Shown piece by piece: positions 33,036 through 33,848 of a stretch of 33,848 bases of DNA. Below the pieces are notes generated by a model. That model did not search any database and had not been told where the DNA came from. It worked only from the letters and a program-made list of their open reading frames with translations. This DNA comes from an uncultured Clostridia bacterium (lineage in GTDB: Bacteria > Bacillota > Clostridia > Lachnospirales > Lachnospiraceae). Both the position numbers and the translations under genes were made by a program. Position 1 is the first letter of the stretch. Each line of letters starts with the position of its first letter. The DNA lies in the NCBI GenBank assembly GCA_945836135.1, contig CAMAKT010000005.1, positions 1-33,848 on the forward strand, in the 5' to 3' direction.

Positions 33036-33764
33036 TCACACATTCATATCGAAATGCTGTCCAACCTGTTTCTCCTGCTCCGTCATTACGTTATCGCTTA
33101 ATGCTTCGTAATATACATTATTGATTTTCTTAAGCAGTTCTTCCACTGATGAAGCTGTAACCGTTACCTCATCCGTCCCAGCAGCCTCCGTACGCTTATC
33201 CTTAAGCTTCTGCAGGCGTTCTTCCTTCTCTTCATTGTCAGCCTTCTTTTTATCGGCTTTCTTCTCCTCAGCCTTTTTCTCTGCTTTCTTTTCAATGCGC
33301 TCCTTCTGGGCTGCAAGTGACTTGTCAATCACGGCAAAGTAAGAGGCCGTACCGTTGTCATTTATCTTAATTCCATAGGAAGTCACGCCATTGCTCTCTG
33401 AAAGACCTGATTTAATCTGGTTAAGCTGTGCTGCGGCACTTGAGATTATTCCCTCATATTGTGAGCGGTATTTCTCATCCTCAGCCATACGTTCAATCTT
33501 CTCTTCATCAATAAGAACTACCGTCTTGGAGGATGTGGCATACTTAGCCGCATTCGCCTCCGCCTGTTCCTTCATGTCCTTGCTTACCAAGACAAATTCC
33601 ATATTGCCGAACTTTGCCTTAAGCTGCTCATAATATTTGGATGCTTTTTCGGAAAGCTTTGGATTGCCAACTGTTCTTCCGCTTACTTTATTTTTCTTTT
33701 CTGTTTCCTTGATATTCTCAGCCCCGGACATTGCTGTACTATTGTTAACTACACCTGTATTCAT
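33036..33764 (-). CDS. DUF6033-like hypothetical protein, Lys/Glu-rich
   Basis: The 242-residue soluble protein has an N-terminal polar region (1-35), then a conserved-looking domain (VGNPKLSEKASKYYEQLKAKFGNMEFVLVSKDMKEQAEANAAKYATSSKTVVLIDEEKIERMA, about 32-95). A SSAAAQLNQIKSGL helix follows, then a highly charged coiled-coil region of Lys/Glu repeats (about 160-195) and a C-terminal helix. It fits my recollection of DUF6033, a family common in Lachnospiraceae; function is unknown and the assignment was not checked. An AGGAGG site is 8 bases before the ATG. Upstream is a sequence close to the sigma-28 (flagellar) promoter consensus. The gene carries no signal peptide; the early region resembles flagellar or type III-exported proteins only loosely. 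Confidence 0.8.
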   Translation of the reverse strand: MNTGVVNNSTAMSGAENIKETEKKNKVSGRTVGNPKLSEKASKYYEQLKAKFGNMEFVLVSKDMKEQAEANAAKYATSSKTVVLIDEEKIERMAEDEKYRSQYEGIISSAAAQLNQIKSGLSESNGVTSYGIKINDNGTASYFAVIDKSLAAQKERIEKKAEKKAEEKKADKKKADNEEKEERLQKLKDKRTEAAGTDEVTVTASSVEELLKKINNVYYEALSDNVMTEQEKQVGQHFDMNV

Positions 33765-33810
33765 GATTCCATCCTCCTGTATATGATGTATTTAAAGTTC
33801 TTTCTTTTTT

Positions 33811-33837
33811 ATATCGACACATAGCCTCTATATTTTA
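33811..33837 (-). promoter_or_regulatory. Candidate sigma-28 (SigD/FliA) promoter of the DUF6033-like gene
   Basis: On the minus strand TAAA (complement of 33834-33837) is followed after 16 bases by TCGATAT (complement of 33811-33817). The Bacillus sigma-D consensus is TAAA, 14-16 bases, CCGATAT, so only one base differs. It lies about 47 bases upstream of the ATG. No comparable sigma-A promoter was seen there. Confidence 0.55.
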
Positions 33838-33848
33838 ATTCCTAAAAT

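Noticed and set aside
1-33848. CRISPR arrays, tRNA genes or riboswitches
   Set aside because: No regularly spaced repeats, no tRNA-like cloverleaf with a TTCRA arm, and no T-box or lysine-riboswitch signature was found in the gaps on visual reading.

Overview
The window reads as chromosomal DNA of a motile, spore-former-derived gut Clostridium relative, most likely family Lachnospiraceae (Lachnospira / Roseburia / Agathobacter neighbourhood). The grounds are a moderate-to-low GC content, strong AGGAGG-type ribosome binding sites, a Firmicutes core synteny (rqcH / yicC-gmk-rpoZ, rimO-pgsA-pncC, ytfI-gerW), a gut-type beta-glucuronidase, a FliB-type flagellin methylase and a Na+-pumping decarboxylase operon. 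This is inferred from protein families and gene order; no search was run. About 31 genes are supported, nearly all on the minus strand. No gene-free stretch exceeds 300 bases; the longest are about 200 bases (23723-23928 and 31928-32128), and both are described. I saw no tRNA, rRNA, CRISPR array, insertion sequence or prophage.

Layout. 1-500: rpmB on the plus strand converges on a 47-residue membrane microprotein across a shared terminator. 596-3817: a two-gene glucuronide operon (GPH-type symporter, then beta-glucuronidase). 3910-11119: a long, tightly packed minus-strand run of a Fur-family regulator, lysA, two unrecognised genes, ytfI (DUF2953), gerW (ytfJ), a GGDEF-EAL c-di-GMP protein with a degenerate GGDEF, and a SanA/YdcF-like protein. 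A divergent plus-strand gene (11237) faces fur; the two appear to share a palindromic -35 box. 11697-16711: fliB-cls-rimO-pgsA-pncC, a mixture of phospholipid synthesis and protein modification. 16796-17509: a small FliD-like secreted-type protein whose ribosome binding site sits in a hairpin loop. 17604-20306: uppP, rpoZ, gmk, yicC. 20429-22201: rqcH (plus strand).

22316-27304: a biotin-dependent Na+ pump operon read as acyl-CoA-type carboxyltransferase, OadG, biotin carrier, OadB, then an OadA-type carboxyltransferase. Two different carboxyltransferases therefore appear to share one biotin carrier and one membrane pump. A strongly structured segment of about 200 bases separates oadB from oadA. 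27367-28584: a D,D-carboxypeptidase. 28737-30113: an OFA-family MFS transporter interrupted by a single in-frame TAG. 30182-31927: a GH35 beta-galactosidase. 32129-32938: a polysaccharide deacetylase-like protein, preceded by what may be the tail of a lost gene. 33036-33764: a DUF6033-like Lys/Glu-rich protein with a good sigma-28 (flagellar) promoter match.

Themes: host-glycan and glucuronide use (uidA, symporter, GH35, deacetylase), cell envelope work (uppP, cls, pgsA, dac, lysA), motility-linked genes (fliB, FliD-like, DUF6033-like, EAL), and Na+-coupled energy conservation. The points most worth a second look are the hybrid carboxyltransferase/Na+ pump operon, the structured spacer inside it, the sigma-28-like promoter on the DUF6033-like gene, the ribosome-binding-site hairpin on the FliD-like gene, and the amber-interrupted transporter.
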